Assembly (NCBI GenBank): GCA_002695025.1
Contig: NZNV01000032.1
Coordinates: 1 to 64,000 of the forward strand
Direction of reading: 5' to 3'
From: Owenweeksia sp.
Lineage (GTDB): Bacteria; Bacteroidota; Bacteroidia; Flavobacteriales; Schleiferiaceae
DNA: 64,000 nt
Below are positions 57,672 through 64,000 of the stretch, in pieces. Position 1 is the first letter of the stretch; the number at the start of each line of letters is the position of its first letter. The notes below the pieces were generated by a model. That model saw only the letters and a list, made by a program, of their open reading frames with translations. It did no database searches and was not told where the DNA came from. A program made the position numbers and the translations under genes.

Positions 57672-57744
57672 CGGGATGTAGCTCAGTTGGTAGAGTACAC
57701 GTCTGGGGGGCGTGTGGTCGCTGGTTCAAGTCCAGTCATCCCGA
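57672..57744 (+). tRNA. tRNA-Pro, anticodon GGG
   Basis: Cloverleaf arms pair fully: acceptor CGGGATG with CATCCCG, D stem GCTC/GAGT, anticodon stem CACGT/GCGTG, T stem GCTGG/CCAGT. The seven-base loop CTGGGGG carries anticodon GGG. C1-G72 and A73 are proline identity elements. CCA is not encoded. The 3' half lies next to the integrase gene and is the likely attachment core of the element. Confidence 0.95.
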
Positions 57745-57770
57745 CTTTTTACCAATCAAATGGTATCAAA

Positions 57771-57807
57771 AGCCTGGTAATCGTATGATTATCAGGCTTT
57801 TTTTGTT
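57771..57807 (+). terminator. Terminator after tRNA-Pro
   Basis: AGCCTGGTAATC and GATTATCAGGCT pair over 12 positions (one G-T) around GTAT, followed by a long T-run. It ends the tRNA transcript 26 bases past the gene and isolates the integrase. Confidence 0.88.
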
Positions 57808-57858
57808 TTTGCCATATTAAGGTAAATCAATCCAAATCAAGGTATCTGTGAACTATTG

Positions 57859-57956
57859 GGTGAACTGATCTTTCACCTACTTTAGTGCCAACAGGTTCAG
57901 TCCCTGACACCTGTCCCCGCACGGAATTGATCCAGGTCCCCACTTTAGGTGAACTG
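57859..57956. repeat. GGTGAACTG direct repeats in the tRNA-integrase gap
   Basis: GGTGAACTG occurs at 57859-57867 and 57948-57956, and the inverted AGGTGAA word lies at 57872-57878. Short repeats between an attachment site and an integrase gene can be arm-type integrase sites. The rest of the 57808-57979 gap shows no gene. Confidence 0.35.
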
Positions 57957-58000
57957 CTGCTGCCGCAAAAGGATCAATCATGCGCAGAGGCATATCATCC

Positions 58001-59236
58001 ATGAAAATTTCCTTCGTGGCCCGTAATAGTAAGCGGGTAAACGGAAGGATCCCACTCTATGTAAGAATCAAAGGCCTTGGCCGGCCGGCAGAGATATCCC
58101 TTAAGAAATATGTCCGTGCGGCCTTATGGGACTCCCGAAATGGCCGCGTCACAGGGCGGGGGGCGGAGGTGGAAGACCTCAACGATTTCCTGGACTCAGT
58201 CCGCTATGACCTCGGACAGGCCTACCGGGAGTTATATCGGGAGGGAAATGACCTAAGCGCGGCTGCAGTTAAAAACCGCTACCTGGCCATTGATACGGAT
58301 GAGGTCATGGGCCTGCTGGGTATGTTCGACTATCATATGACCAGGGAAACCGGCCGGCTGGCCGACAGTACCCTGAAGAACTACAAGACCACCCGGGATT
58401 ATGTCAAAAAATATCTCAAAGCTTCCTTCCGCGCCAATGAGCTCTCGCTGGATCGTCTCAACTTTGCCTTTATAGATGGTTTCGAAGTCTTTCTTCGCAG
58501 GTTCCCTACTCCCAAAGGTCAGCGTCCCCTGCGAAATAATGGCATCATGAAACACATTGAGCGCCTGCAGAAAGTGGTGAACCTTGCTGTAAAATTGGAT
58601 CATATATCAAAAGACCCTTTCAAGATGTACCAAAGGCACATGGAGAAACCAAAGCAGGTGTACTTAACTGCTGAGGAATTGCAGGCCATCGCTGCAATAG
58701 AACTGAATAATGAAGGTCACCAGTTGGTGCGCGATCTTTTCGTGTTCGGTTGTTATACTGGTCTGGCTTACGTAGATCTCCAGGCATTACATCCTGAAGA
58801 TATTGTCATTGGATTGGACCGGATGTTATGGATCAGCAATGTCCGGAGGAAATCTGGTCAACCGTTTAAGGTACCATTGCTGCCGGTGGCACATGAAATA
58901 TTTTTCAAGTACCAGAACGACCCAAGAAGCCTGAAACGTAACGCCTGCTTTCCCAAATTCTCGGCACAGAAGATCAATTCCTATTTAAAGGACATTGCCA
59001 CCGAAGCCGGAATCCCGAAGAACCTGACCTACTATGCTGCCCGGCACACCTTTGCCACTACTGTCACGCTTTCCAATGGAGTCCCTATTGAGTCGGTTTC
59101 CAAGATGCTTGGTCACAGCAAGCTCACCACAACCCAAATTTATGCGAAGGTGGTGGATGTAAAGCTGAGTTCTGATATGATGCTTTTGAAGAACAAACTA
59201 TCCGGCTCCGCAGAAGAAGCTAAGAAGAGCATCTAA
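58001..59236 (+). CDS. int: Tyrosine integrase of CTnDOT type
   Basis: With the ATG at 58001 the protein has 411 residues and starts MKISFVARNSKRVNG, the arm-binding domain start usual for these integrases; an ATG at 57980 would add seven residues. Parts: arm-binding (about 1-85), SAM-like core-binding (about 95-200) and catalytic domain (about 210-390). Catalytic residues seen: the beta-hairpin lysine in KSGQPFK, R348 (AARHTF), H372 (MLGH) and nucleophile Y381 (QIYAKV). The first arginine position reads CYTGLAYVDL, so Arg I is absent, as in IntDOT-type enzymes, and the box II His reads Tyr (YAAR). It drives site-specific insertion and excision, here at tRNA-Pro. Confidence 0.92.
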   Translation: MKISFVARNSKRVNGRIPLYVRIKGLGRPAEISLKKYVRAALWDSRNGRVTGRGAEVEDLNDFLDSVRYDLGQAYRELYREGNDLSAAAVKNRYLAIDTDEVMGLLGMFDYHMTRETGRLADSTLKNYKTTRDYVKKYLKASFRANELSLDRLNFAFIDGFEVFLRRFPTPKGQRPLRNNGIMKHIERLQKVVNLAVKLDHISKDPFKMYQRHMEKPKQVYLTAEELQAIAAIELNNEGHQLVRDLFVFGCYTGLAYVDLQALHPEDIVIGLDRMLWISNVRRKSGQPFKVPLLPVAHEIFFKYQNDPRSLKRNACFPKFSAQKINSYLKDIATEAGIPKNLTYYAARHTFATTVTLSNGVPIESVSKMLGHSKLTTTQIYAKVVDVKLSSDMMLLKNKLSGSAEEAKKSI

Positions 59237-59237
59237 C

Positions 59238-59366
59238 ATGGCTTTTGATCAAATTGACCGGGCTCAAAAGTCTTTTCAGGAAAAAAATGGCACCCATGCC
59301 TATATTTTGCAAGGAAAATCTGTCAGAATGGACTTTAAGCTGATACTAACATTTTCTTCACAGTAA
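59238..59366 (+). CDS. Possible 42-residue protein after int
   Basis: An ATG two bases past the integrase stop opens a 42-codon frame (MAFDQIDRAQKSFQEKNG...). It is soluble, with no known motif. Its position suggests coupling to int, but its length makes chance likely. The rest of the gap to 59535 is AT-rich, holds a TTTTACGA word near 59435-59442 and no other gene. Confidence 0.3.
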   Translation: MAFDQIDRAQKSFQEKNGTHAYILQGKSVRMDFKLILTFSSQ

Positions 59367-59535
59367 GCAGATTTTTCATAACCGTACGCATAAATGTGTA
59401 GGATCCTTCACATTAATGAGCAAAATATTCCACATTTTACGAATTAACTCGTATAATACTACAAAATGTTGCTTGGTGTAACTGCTTCGGAAAAATCTCA
59501 TTTTATTTATATAAATTTATGTAAGCATAGTATTC

Positions 59536-60756
59536 TTGGATCAACTAAAATTACTAACTAAACCAGCAAGAGTGACTTCTAAGCTGATATGGTTTGAGCG
59601 GTTTATTGCTCACGAACTTAGAGTTATTTCCGGGGCAAAATGTTCCCCGGAGTTGCTTGCCTACCATCGAAACAGGATACTCGATGAACTTGAATTGTGC
59701 AAAAAGGAGATTTTTCATATTGCTACAGCAGGTGCAACGGCTAATTCAGACATCCAGTACAATGTTCTGAGCTGCCAGAAGGTGATCCTTCGCCTTAAGG
59801 ATATGGTTTACAACCTGGCTCCTGAATTCTGGAAGGAGTTTGAAGTGGCTAAAACACAGCACGTTTTATATCTCACGTTTCAGGCTTTGGAAGGACTCCG
59901 CGCCTTTCTCGAAGAATACTTTCAGCCACACTATGATTTTTCCGAAAAAATATCCTCCATTGAGATGGCCCTGTTGTCCAATGAAATTGAATCAGCTTTA
60001 GAGGAAATCCGGAGGAGGTTTTTACCCTATCAACATGAGCCCTTTTTTCAAGCATTGACTTCACCGTTTCAAGGCTTTCTGATAAAGTGCTCCCAGAGGA
60101 TAAGCGTTACTCAGGCTAATTACTTACGCAGATATTTAACTCACATCAACACCATTGAAGTGGGCGTTAACCGCTCTGACGTGTACTTGTGCTGTGTGCG
60201 TAGCATGTTCCGCTACAACCTGAACTCCCCCAGGATATTTGAATTCCTCACCTCGGAAATTCAGCAGGATCTTGACTCCCTGGCCACGCATGCTACAAAG
60301 ATCCGGTTGCTCCATGCTGAGGCAAAAAAGATCAGTCAGTATTACTCGAAGCCTGATCTCTGCTATCGGGATAATATGTCCGGCCTAAAGGATCAGCTCA
60401 CGGACTGGATTTTTGCTGAAATGGAGTATCTCAGGCAGGAAGCTGAAATCCAACAAGCCATTGGCACCACTCTGGAGAATACTATCGGGCAGGAAAACCT
60501 CATCAAGCTGCGCACAAATTTGTCTGTAAACGAAATGGCCCTGTTGATGCGCCTGTCTATAGAAGCAGGCATGATCCCTCCGGATAATATTGCCGGAACC
60601 TTGAAATGGGCCGCCTCAACTCTACAGTCAAAAAAGGCCACTGAAATTTCACATGAAAGTCTAAGATCAAAGTATTATGAACCTACCACCACAAGCTTGG
60701 TCCGGGTAGATAAATATCTCCAGGTGATGAGGACTATCCTGAAGCAACTGGACTAA
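59536..60756 (+). CDS. RteC-family regulator-like protein
   Basis: The 406-residue protein starts at TTG (MDQLKLLTKPARV). It is helical and soluble. The C-terminal part reads LSVNEMALLMRLSIEAGMIPPDN and then ISHESLRSKYYEPTTTSLVRVDKYL, the pattern that marks RteC proteins. In CTnDOT, RteC activates the excision genes. Here the gene lies between int and the excisionase-like HTH gene, the place expected of a control gene. The first 250 residues show no motif I know. It overlaps the end of the opposite-strand gene by 4 bases. Confidence 0.8.
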   Translation: MDQLKLLTKPARVTSKLIWFERFIAHELRVISGAKCSPELLAYHRNRILDELELCKKEIFHIATAGATANSDIQYNVLSCQKVILRLKDMVYNLAPEFWKEFEVAKTQHVLYLTFQALEGLRAFLEEYFQPHYDFSEKISSIEMALLSNEIESALEEIRRRFLPYQHEPFFQALTSPFQGFLIKCSQRISVTQANYLRRYLTHINTIEVGVNRSDVYLCCVRSMFRYNLNSPRIFEFLTSEIQQDLDSLATHATKIRLLHAEAKKISQYYSKPDLCYRDNMSGLKDQLTDWIFAEMEYLRQEAEIQQAIGTTLENTIGQENLIKLRTNLSVNEMALLMRLSIEAGMIPPDNIAGTLKWAASTLQSKKATEISHESLRSKYYEPTTTSLVRVDKYLQVMRTILKQLD

Positions 60757-60998
60757 TAGTAGTCTTCAAAGTAGCTTCCGTAATGATACTTCGAAATGAG
60801 TCCAAGCAGTTCTTTATAAAACCTCGGATTGAAGCCCTCCCGTTCGTGTAGGGAGGCCAGACTGTTTCCGAAATAATCCCCAAGGGTGTCAAAGCCGTTT
60901 TCTTCGCTCCAGAACACGAAATCCTGATTTTCGCTGAGTTCCCTCAATCTCGTGTTTTTTGGATCTGTAGAAGTATTGTGGCCCATACCTCTATGCAT
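60753..60998 (-). CDS. Small protein of unknown function
   Basis: The 81-residue protein is acidic and tyrosine- and phenylalanine-rich toward the end (FYKELLGLISKYHYGSYFEDYY). It lies on the opposite strand, sharing 4 bases with the RteC-like gene. No family recognised. Its length and codon use look coding, and the frame is complete. Confidence 0.5.
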   Translation of the reverse strand: MHRGMGHNTSTDPKNTRLRELSENQDFVFWSEENGFDTLGDYFGNSLASLHEREGFNPRFYKELLGLISKYHYGSYFEDYY

Positions 60999-61057
60999 CT
61001 TTTTGGTGTGTGATTGTCTAATTCTCAGGTAACCTATTAGTTAAACCCGCATGAAAG

Positions 61058-61120
61058 TACGACATAATACGTCCTATATGCCGCATTTTACGACAATTTA
61101 TGTCTACTTTTTTACGACAA
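61058..61120 (+). promoter_or_regulatory. TACGACA repeats upstream of the excisionase-like gene
   Basis: TACGACA occurs at 61058-61064, 61089-61095 and 61113-61119; the last two sit in the longer word TTTTACGACAA (61086-61096, 61110-61120), 24 bases apart. They lie 140-205 bases before the HTH gene, in a gap (60999-61262) with no supported gene. They may be operator or iteron-like sites for an element-encoded regulator such as the RteC-like or HTH protein. Confidence 0.5.
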
Positions 61121-61262
61121 AAGGTTGCACCCACCACTTTTACCACTTTCAATAAGTGCCGCACCCTCTTTGTTTATGGGGAGTTCATAGGTACTGCCAC
61201 CCCGTTGCCACTGTTTTCGTTTTGTCTATATGCTTCCATTTGTTGCCATATAACTTTCAAAC

Positions 61263-61538
61263 ATGGCAGCACTGATTATCACTAAAGAAGACCTGGATCA
61301 GTTCAAACTGGAACTGATAAGTGAGTTCAAGGAAATTCTTTCTGTAAACTCCAATCCTGCTCCAAAAAAGTGGCTGAAATCCTATGAGGTACGGGAAATG
61401 TTGGGCATTTCACCGGGAACGCTTCAAAACATGCGCATCAACGGCACCTTGCCCTACACCAAGGTGGGTGGCCTGATCTTTTATGATAATGACGACATCC
61501 AGAAAATGCTAGTGGCAAACCGTTCAGGGAATCAATAA
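61263..61538 (+). CDS. Excisionase-like helix-turn-helix protein
   Basis: The 91-residue protein has an N-terminal helix (about 6-27) and a winged HTH of the MerR/excisionase (HTH_17) kind from about residue 37: KKWLKSYEVREMLGISPGTLQNMRINGTLPYTKVGGLIFYDNDDI. Such proteins in Bacteroidota elements act as recombination directionality factors or regulators of the excision operon. It is the first gene of a plus-strand unit with the next three (gaps 3, overlap 14, 15 bases). Confidence 0.85.
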   Translation: MAALIITKEDLDQFKLELISEFKEILSVNSNPAPKKWLKSYEVREMLGISPGTLQNMRINGTLPYTKVGGLIFYDNDDIQKMLVANRSGNQ

Positions 61539-61541
61539 TCC

Positions 61542-62228
61542 ATGGCAGCTGAAGTAAACTACATCAAGCACCTGAATGCTGTTTACACCAGGATGGCAGA
61601 AGACCAGCGTCTTTCACCTCATCACATCAGTCTTTACCTGGCCCTATTTCAGATGTGGAACCTCAACCACTTTAGGTCACCGGTATCCGTATCGCGCTCT
61701 GAACTGAAGCTACTTTCCAAGATTGGATCCAATAACACTTACTCCAAATGCCTCCGTAACCTTGATGAGTTCGGGTATATCCGCTATAGCCCTTCCACCA
61801 ATCCCATGCTCGGCAGTACTGTGAGCTGTATCAGATTTGATACGGCTGCGAGTATCGCTAATGATACACCTGATGAACAAGTGAAAATACCTAAGAAGGG
61901 CGCTTCTTATAAACCTAAAGAAACCGGTAAAACCAAAAAACCTTCTAAACAGATCCCGCCCGAGTTTTCAGATGTGGAAAAGTATTTTAATGAAAACTCC
62001 GGTTTCAATGCATCAGCAGGAATTGACTGTAACCGGGAGGCCCAGAAGTTCTTTAATCATTTCACCTCGAATGGATGGAAAGTGGGCGGAAAATCCCCGA
62101 TGAAGGACTGGTATGCCGCAGCCAGGAACTGGATATTGAACGCCAGCAACTTTTCAAACTCCGGAAAAAGCCTCCAGCCTAAACAACTACAAACTTTTGA
62201 AAACAAGAATTACCATGAGCCACTCTGA
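61542..62228 (+). CDS. Replication-type HTH protein
   Basis: The 228-residue protein begins MAAEVNYIKHLNAVYTRMAEDQRLSPHHISLYLALFQMWN, a conserved start for a family in Flavobacteria elements with a winged HTH (about 15-100). A basic linker (about 120-140) leads to a C-terminal helical region (about 142-210) with GWKVGGKSPMKDWYAAARNWI, the layout of DnaD/phage replication-organiser proteins. With the ATPase gene overlapping its end by 14 bases, it may form a helicase-loading pair for the circular excised form. Could instead be a regulator. Confidence 0.72.
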   Translation: MAAEVNYIKHLNAVYTRMAEDQRLSPHHISLYLALFQMWNLNHFRSPVSVSRSELKLLSKIGSNNTYSKCLRNLDEFGYIRYSPSTNPMLGSTVSCIRFDTAASIANDTPDEQVKIPKKGASYKPKETGKTKKPSKQIPPEFSDVEKYFNENSGFNASAGIDCNREAQKFFNHFTSNGWKVGGKSPMKDWYAAARNWILNASNFSNSGKSLQPKQLQTFENKNYHEPL

Positions 62229-62880
62229 GGATATATTGCAGCAGGGTGAGCTGTTCCCTGGAGGGCCTGAGAAACCCTTCCGGATTCAGGGCCATTTGAG
62301 AAACTACTCTTGGCCACTTTGCCTACAGTGGCTCGAGTTTGAAGGAAAGACCAGGTTTGGCAAGCATTTCCGTCTTTACAACTCTGACCATTCGTTAATT
62401 TACAAGCTTACCATCTATTTTATCCAGGACAAGCAGGAGGCGCAACGTCTGAACCTGGACCTGAAAAAGGGTATCCTGCTCACCGGCCCGATAGGATCTG
62501 GCAAGACCTCCCTGATGAAGCTATTCAGCAATTTTCCAGGAACACCTGGGTACCAGTTCCGGTCTTGCCGACAGCTGGCCACTGCATTTATGAAGCTGGG
62601 TTTCGAGTTAATCGAATCCTACAGCAACAGCAATTCGGCCATCTGTTTTGATGATCTGGGTACCGAGCAATCCCTGAAATACTATGGAAACGACACAAAC
62701 GTATTGGGCGAAATCCTTCTTTCCCGCTACGAAAAGTTTGCCGATCACCACATCAAAACCCATTGCACCACCAATCTCAATGCTTCAGAATTGGAGGCTG
62801 CTTATGGGAATCGATTGAGATCCCGTCTTCGGGAATCATTCAATCTGCTTACCCTGGAAAGCAACGACAAAAGAGTTTAA
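62215..62880 (+). CDS. DnaC-like AAA+ ATPase
   Basis: Starting at the ATG at 62215 (MSHSEDILQQG) gives 221 residues; an in-frame ATG at 62197 would add six residues inside the previous gene. A Walker A motif GPIGSGKTS (near residue 94) and Walker B motif ICFDDLGTE (near 144-152), then TTNLNASELEAAYGNRLRSRL (sensor and arginine finger region, about 186-206), match DnaC/IstB-type helicase loaders. The protein probably recruits the replicative helicase to the element's origin with the upstream HTH protein. Confidence 0.82.
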   Translation: MSHSEDILQQGELFPGGPEKPFRIQGHLRNYSWPLCLQWLEFEGKTRFGKHFRLYNSDHSLIYKLTIYFIQDKQEAQRLNLDLKKGILLTGPIGSGKTSLMKLFSNFPGTPGYQFRSCRQLATAFMKLGFELIESYSNSNSAICFDDLGTEQSLKYYGNDTNVLGEILLSRYEKFADHHIKTHCTTNLNASELEAAYGNRLRSRLRESFNLLTLESNDKRV

Positions 62881-62895
62881 CCAAATCTAAATATC

Positions 62896-63159
62896 ATGAA
62901 GTACAAAACCTTGTATGCCGTAAACCGCCACGGAGATGCCGTTTATAAACTGGAGCACAATGGCAGAACATCCGGTACCGTTGCCGGCCTGCTGTTTACC
63001 ACGGCCCATGGTGAAGAAAACTACGATATAGATGCAGCCGAGTACAAGAGTTTTCAGGAAGTTTTTGCCAAAGGCAGCAGTTGTGAAATTTCACACCAGC
63101 AATATCATTTGAAGCGAACGGAACTCCGAAACAAGCAAAATGTTACAGAATCGACTTGA
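62896..63159 (+). CDS. Small protein of unknown function
   Basis: The 87-residue soluble protein (MKYKTLYAVNRHGDAVYKLEHNG...) lies 15 bases after the ATPase gene, so is probably co-transcribed. It contains no known motif; its C-terminus is basic. Beta-rich start and helical middle are plausible. It is likely an element-specific accessory gene. Confidence 0.55.
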   Translation: MKYKTLYAVNRHGDAVYKLEHNGRTSGTVAGLLFTTAHGEENYDIDAAEYKSFQEVFAKGSSCEISHQQYHLKRTELRNKQNVTEST

Positions 63160-63413
63160 ACTCCGAGCCTTTGGCAAAAATGATGGAGATGTTTAAGATG
63201 GCGCCAAATTCTCCATTGCCGATTTCATTTCTTCCTGCGTTTTGTGCGGCTGGTTAAGCAAGTGTGGCAACTGAACGGAATGGAGCTTTAGCGGAATGAA
63301 GAGAAGGTGCTACTCTTGCTGCGCGGTGACGGAAGCTGGTGACTGCAAGAAGGGAGGAACGACCGACTGGAAGGAACCTGCTGGAGGCATATTGCTTTAT
63401 TAAATGTGTACTT
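63160..63413. other. Junction between mobility module and cargo, no complete gene
   Basis: About 254 bases. On the minus strand a frame from about 63300 down to a TAA at 63193-63195 reads like a protein end (QLPHLLNQPHKTQEEM) but has no start and is cut by a TAG upstream, so it may be a gene remnant. The 63260-63380 part is purine-rich and non-coding. A promoter for neither flank is clear. Confidence 0.4.
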
Positions 63414-63629
63414 TCAATTGCAACAAGATTTGTCCTGCTGAATCGGTGGACAATTTACCGTACCATAACTGCAATAGACGCAGCAGTCACCTTTTTTGGG
63501 TTTTAATACTTTGGAGCAGTTCTCGCATTCATAGAAGTATTGACAGGCATCCGTAGGCATGGTTTCTTCTTTCTGAAAACCGCATTTTGGACAAGTAATG
63601 ATTGACGTTGATATAATTTTCATATTCAC
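63414..63629 (-). CDS. GDCCVxC-domain small cysteine protein
   Basis: The 71-residue protein has two Cys pairs (CPKCG near 13, CENC near 35) and the hallmark GDCCVYCSYGTVNCPPIQ (about 47-64). This family travels with mercury-resistance genes in many bacteria and is presumed to bind metal; some relatives are selenoproteins at the CxxC or neighbouring position. Ten cysteines in 71 residues fit metal binding. It follows the flavoprotein gene by 14 bases, implying one operon. The exact chemistry is unknown. Confidence 0.88.
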   Translation of the reverse strand: MNMKIISTSIITCPKCGFQKEETMPTDACQYFYECENCSKVLKPKKGDCCVYCSYGTVNCPPIQQDKSCCN

Positions 63630-63643
63630 TCTTTTCGTAATTC

Positions 63644-64000
63644 TTAAACCATGTATGAGAGATCTGAACCGAAGGTTGGATAGGCATAGATCATCTTTTT
63701 TAAATCCTTTGATTTCAATCCGGCTGTAATGGCTATCGCAAAAAGATTAATGGTTTCGGCTGCCTCTGGGCCAATCAGATGTGCTCCCAGCAACTGACCA
63801 CTATTTTTATCAGTGATGGTTTTAAAAGCGTACTGATTTTCATTTAGCCGTTTTGCATTGAACCAGGAACTGGCTTCCTGGTAATTTACAGACACATCGA
63901 TATTCTTTGCCTTAGCAGTCTGCTCCGTTAGACCCACAGCAGCAATGGAAGGAAGGGTGAAAACCACCGAGGGAATTGCACCATAATTAACAGATTTTTT
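63644..64000 (-). CDS. MerA/Lpd-family pyridine nucleotide-disulfide oxidoreductase, C-terminal part (partial)
   Basis: The frame stays open to the window edge: the last codons read KSVNYGAIPSVVFTLPSIAAVGLTE, the conserved entry to the dimerisation domain, so a full-length flavoprotein of some 450 residues starts beyond 64000. An internal GTG at 63967 is not the real start. The C-terminus ends AYPTFGSDLSYMV and lacks the vicinal Cys pair that canonical mercuric reductase has near its end. It is thus better called a MerA-like or dihydrolipoyl-dehydrogenase-like enzyme. With the GDCCVxC gene it suggests metal stress cargo. Confidence 0.85.
   Translation of the reverse strand, partial: KKSVNYGAIPSVVFTLPSIAAVGLTEQTAKAKNIDVSVNYQEASSWFNAKRLNENQYAFKTITDKNSGQLLGAHLIGPEAAETINLFAIAITAGLKSKDLKKMIYAYPTFGSDLSYMV

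Larger units (their letters stand above)
57745..64000 (+). mobile_element. Integrative element at tRNA-Pro (right end outside the window)
   Basis: Directly after tRNA-Pro come a tyrosine integrase, an RteC-like protein, an excisionase-like HTH protein, a replication-type HTH protein, a DnaC-like ATPase, then cargo on the opposite strand (GDCCVxC protein and MerA/Lpd-type flavoprotein). This gene set matches integrative and mobilisable or conjugative elements of Bacteroidota. Conjugation genes are not seen in the part present. The second tRNA 3' end copy, expected as attR, must lie beyond position 64000 if the model is right. Confidence 0.75.

Noticed and set aside
61100-61285. 61-codon frame upstream of the excisionase-like gene
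   Set aside because: It contains the TACGACA repeats, has unusual residue composition and overlaps the start of the next gene.
63644-63967. Complete small protein starting at the GTG at 63967
   Set aside because: The frame continues open to the window edge with conserved flavoprotein residues, so this is an internal codon of a larger gene.

Overview
The window looks like chromosomal DNA of a Bacteroidota bacterium, probably in or near the Flavobacteriales. Evidence: several very large secreted proteins end in a type IX secretion (T9SS) sorting domain with the YPNPT signature; Bacteroidota-type -7 boxes (TAnnTTTG) precede RNase P RNA, tRNA-Pro and trxB; and the right end carries a CTnDOT-style integrase with an RteC-like protein. 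No taxon below phylum or order can be fixed from the sequence alone.

Layout. (1) 1-2190: a small membrane protein between dispersed hairpin-rich repeats, then a two-gene cluster matching the Kiwa anti-phage system (kwaA-kwaB, minus strand). (2) 2382-11127: a tight seven-gene minus-strand operon: a T9SS-secreted lamin-tail-domain (LTD) protein, an LTD/Calx-beta lipoprotein, a DcuC-type dicarboxylate transporter, an isoaspartyl-dipeptidase (IadA)-like amidohydrolase, an outer-membrane porin, a secreted M14 carboxypeptidase and a second porin, ending in a terminator. (3) 11222-15221: a divergent MocR/GntR-aminotransferase regulator, then a lipoprotein alpha/beta hydrolase and a DASS (SLC13) dicarboxylate transporter. 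Matching 23-bp-spaced AATTGGTATG direct repeats precede both the seven-gene operon and the hydrolase-DASS pair, each read in the direction of the genes it precedes. I infer one regulon: outer-membrane uptake, extracytoplasmic peptidase, cytoplasmic amidohydrolase and two dicarboxylate carriers under one MocR protein. The regulator has lost the usual PLP lysine, and the amidohydrolase has lysine where E. coli IadA has its substrate-amine-binding glutamate, so the real substrate may not be a standard beta-aspartyl dipeptide.

(4) 15300-17533: a secreted hypothetical protein and an Omp85-superfamily barrel. (5) 17687-55377: four consecutive giant genes (2387, 2486, 3061 and 4341 codons), each ending in a terminator hairpin. 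They encode modular surface proteins built from Fn3 domains, MAM-like modules, a roughly 195-residue VTLPF module, four parallel beta-helices and an ALK/LTK-like glycine-rich domain, all ending PKD then T9SS sorting domain. Cysteine pairs appear and disappear together in two module types, predicting disulfides. (6) 55449-57529: an Smr-domain protein, RNase P RNA, an unannotated 53-residue membrane protein and trxB.

(7) 57672-64000: tRNA-Pro(GGG), then an integrated element: tyrosine integrase, RteC-like protein, excisionase-like HTH protein, a replication-type HTH protein, a DnaC-like ATPase, and cargo (a GDCCVxC protein and a MerA/Lpd-family flavoprotein) that runs off the right edge. The distal element boundary is not in the window.
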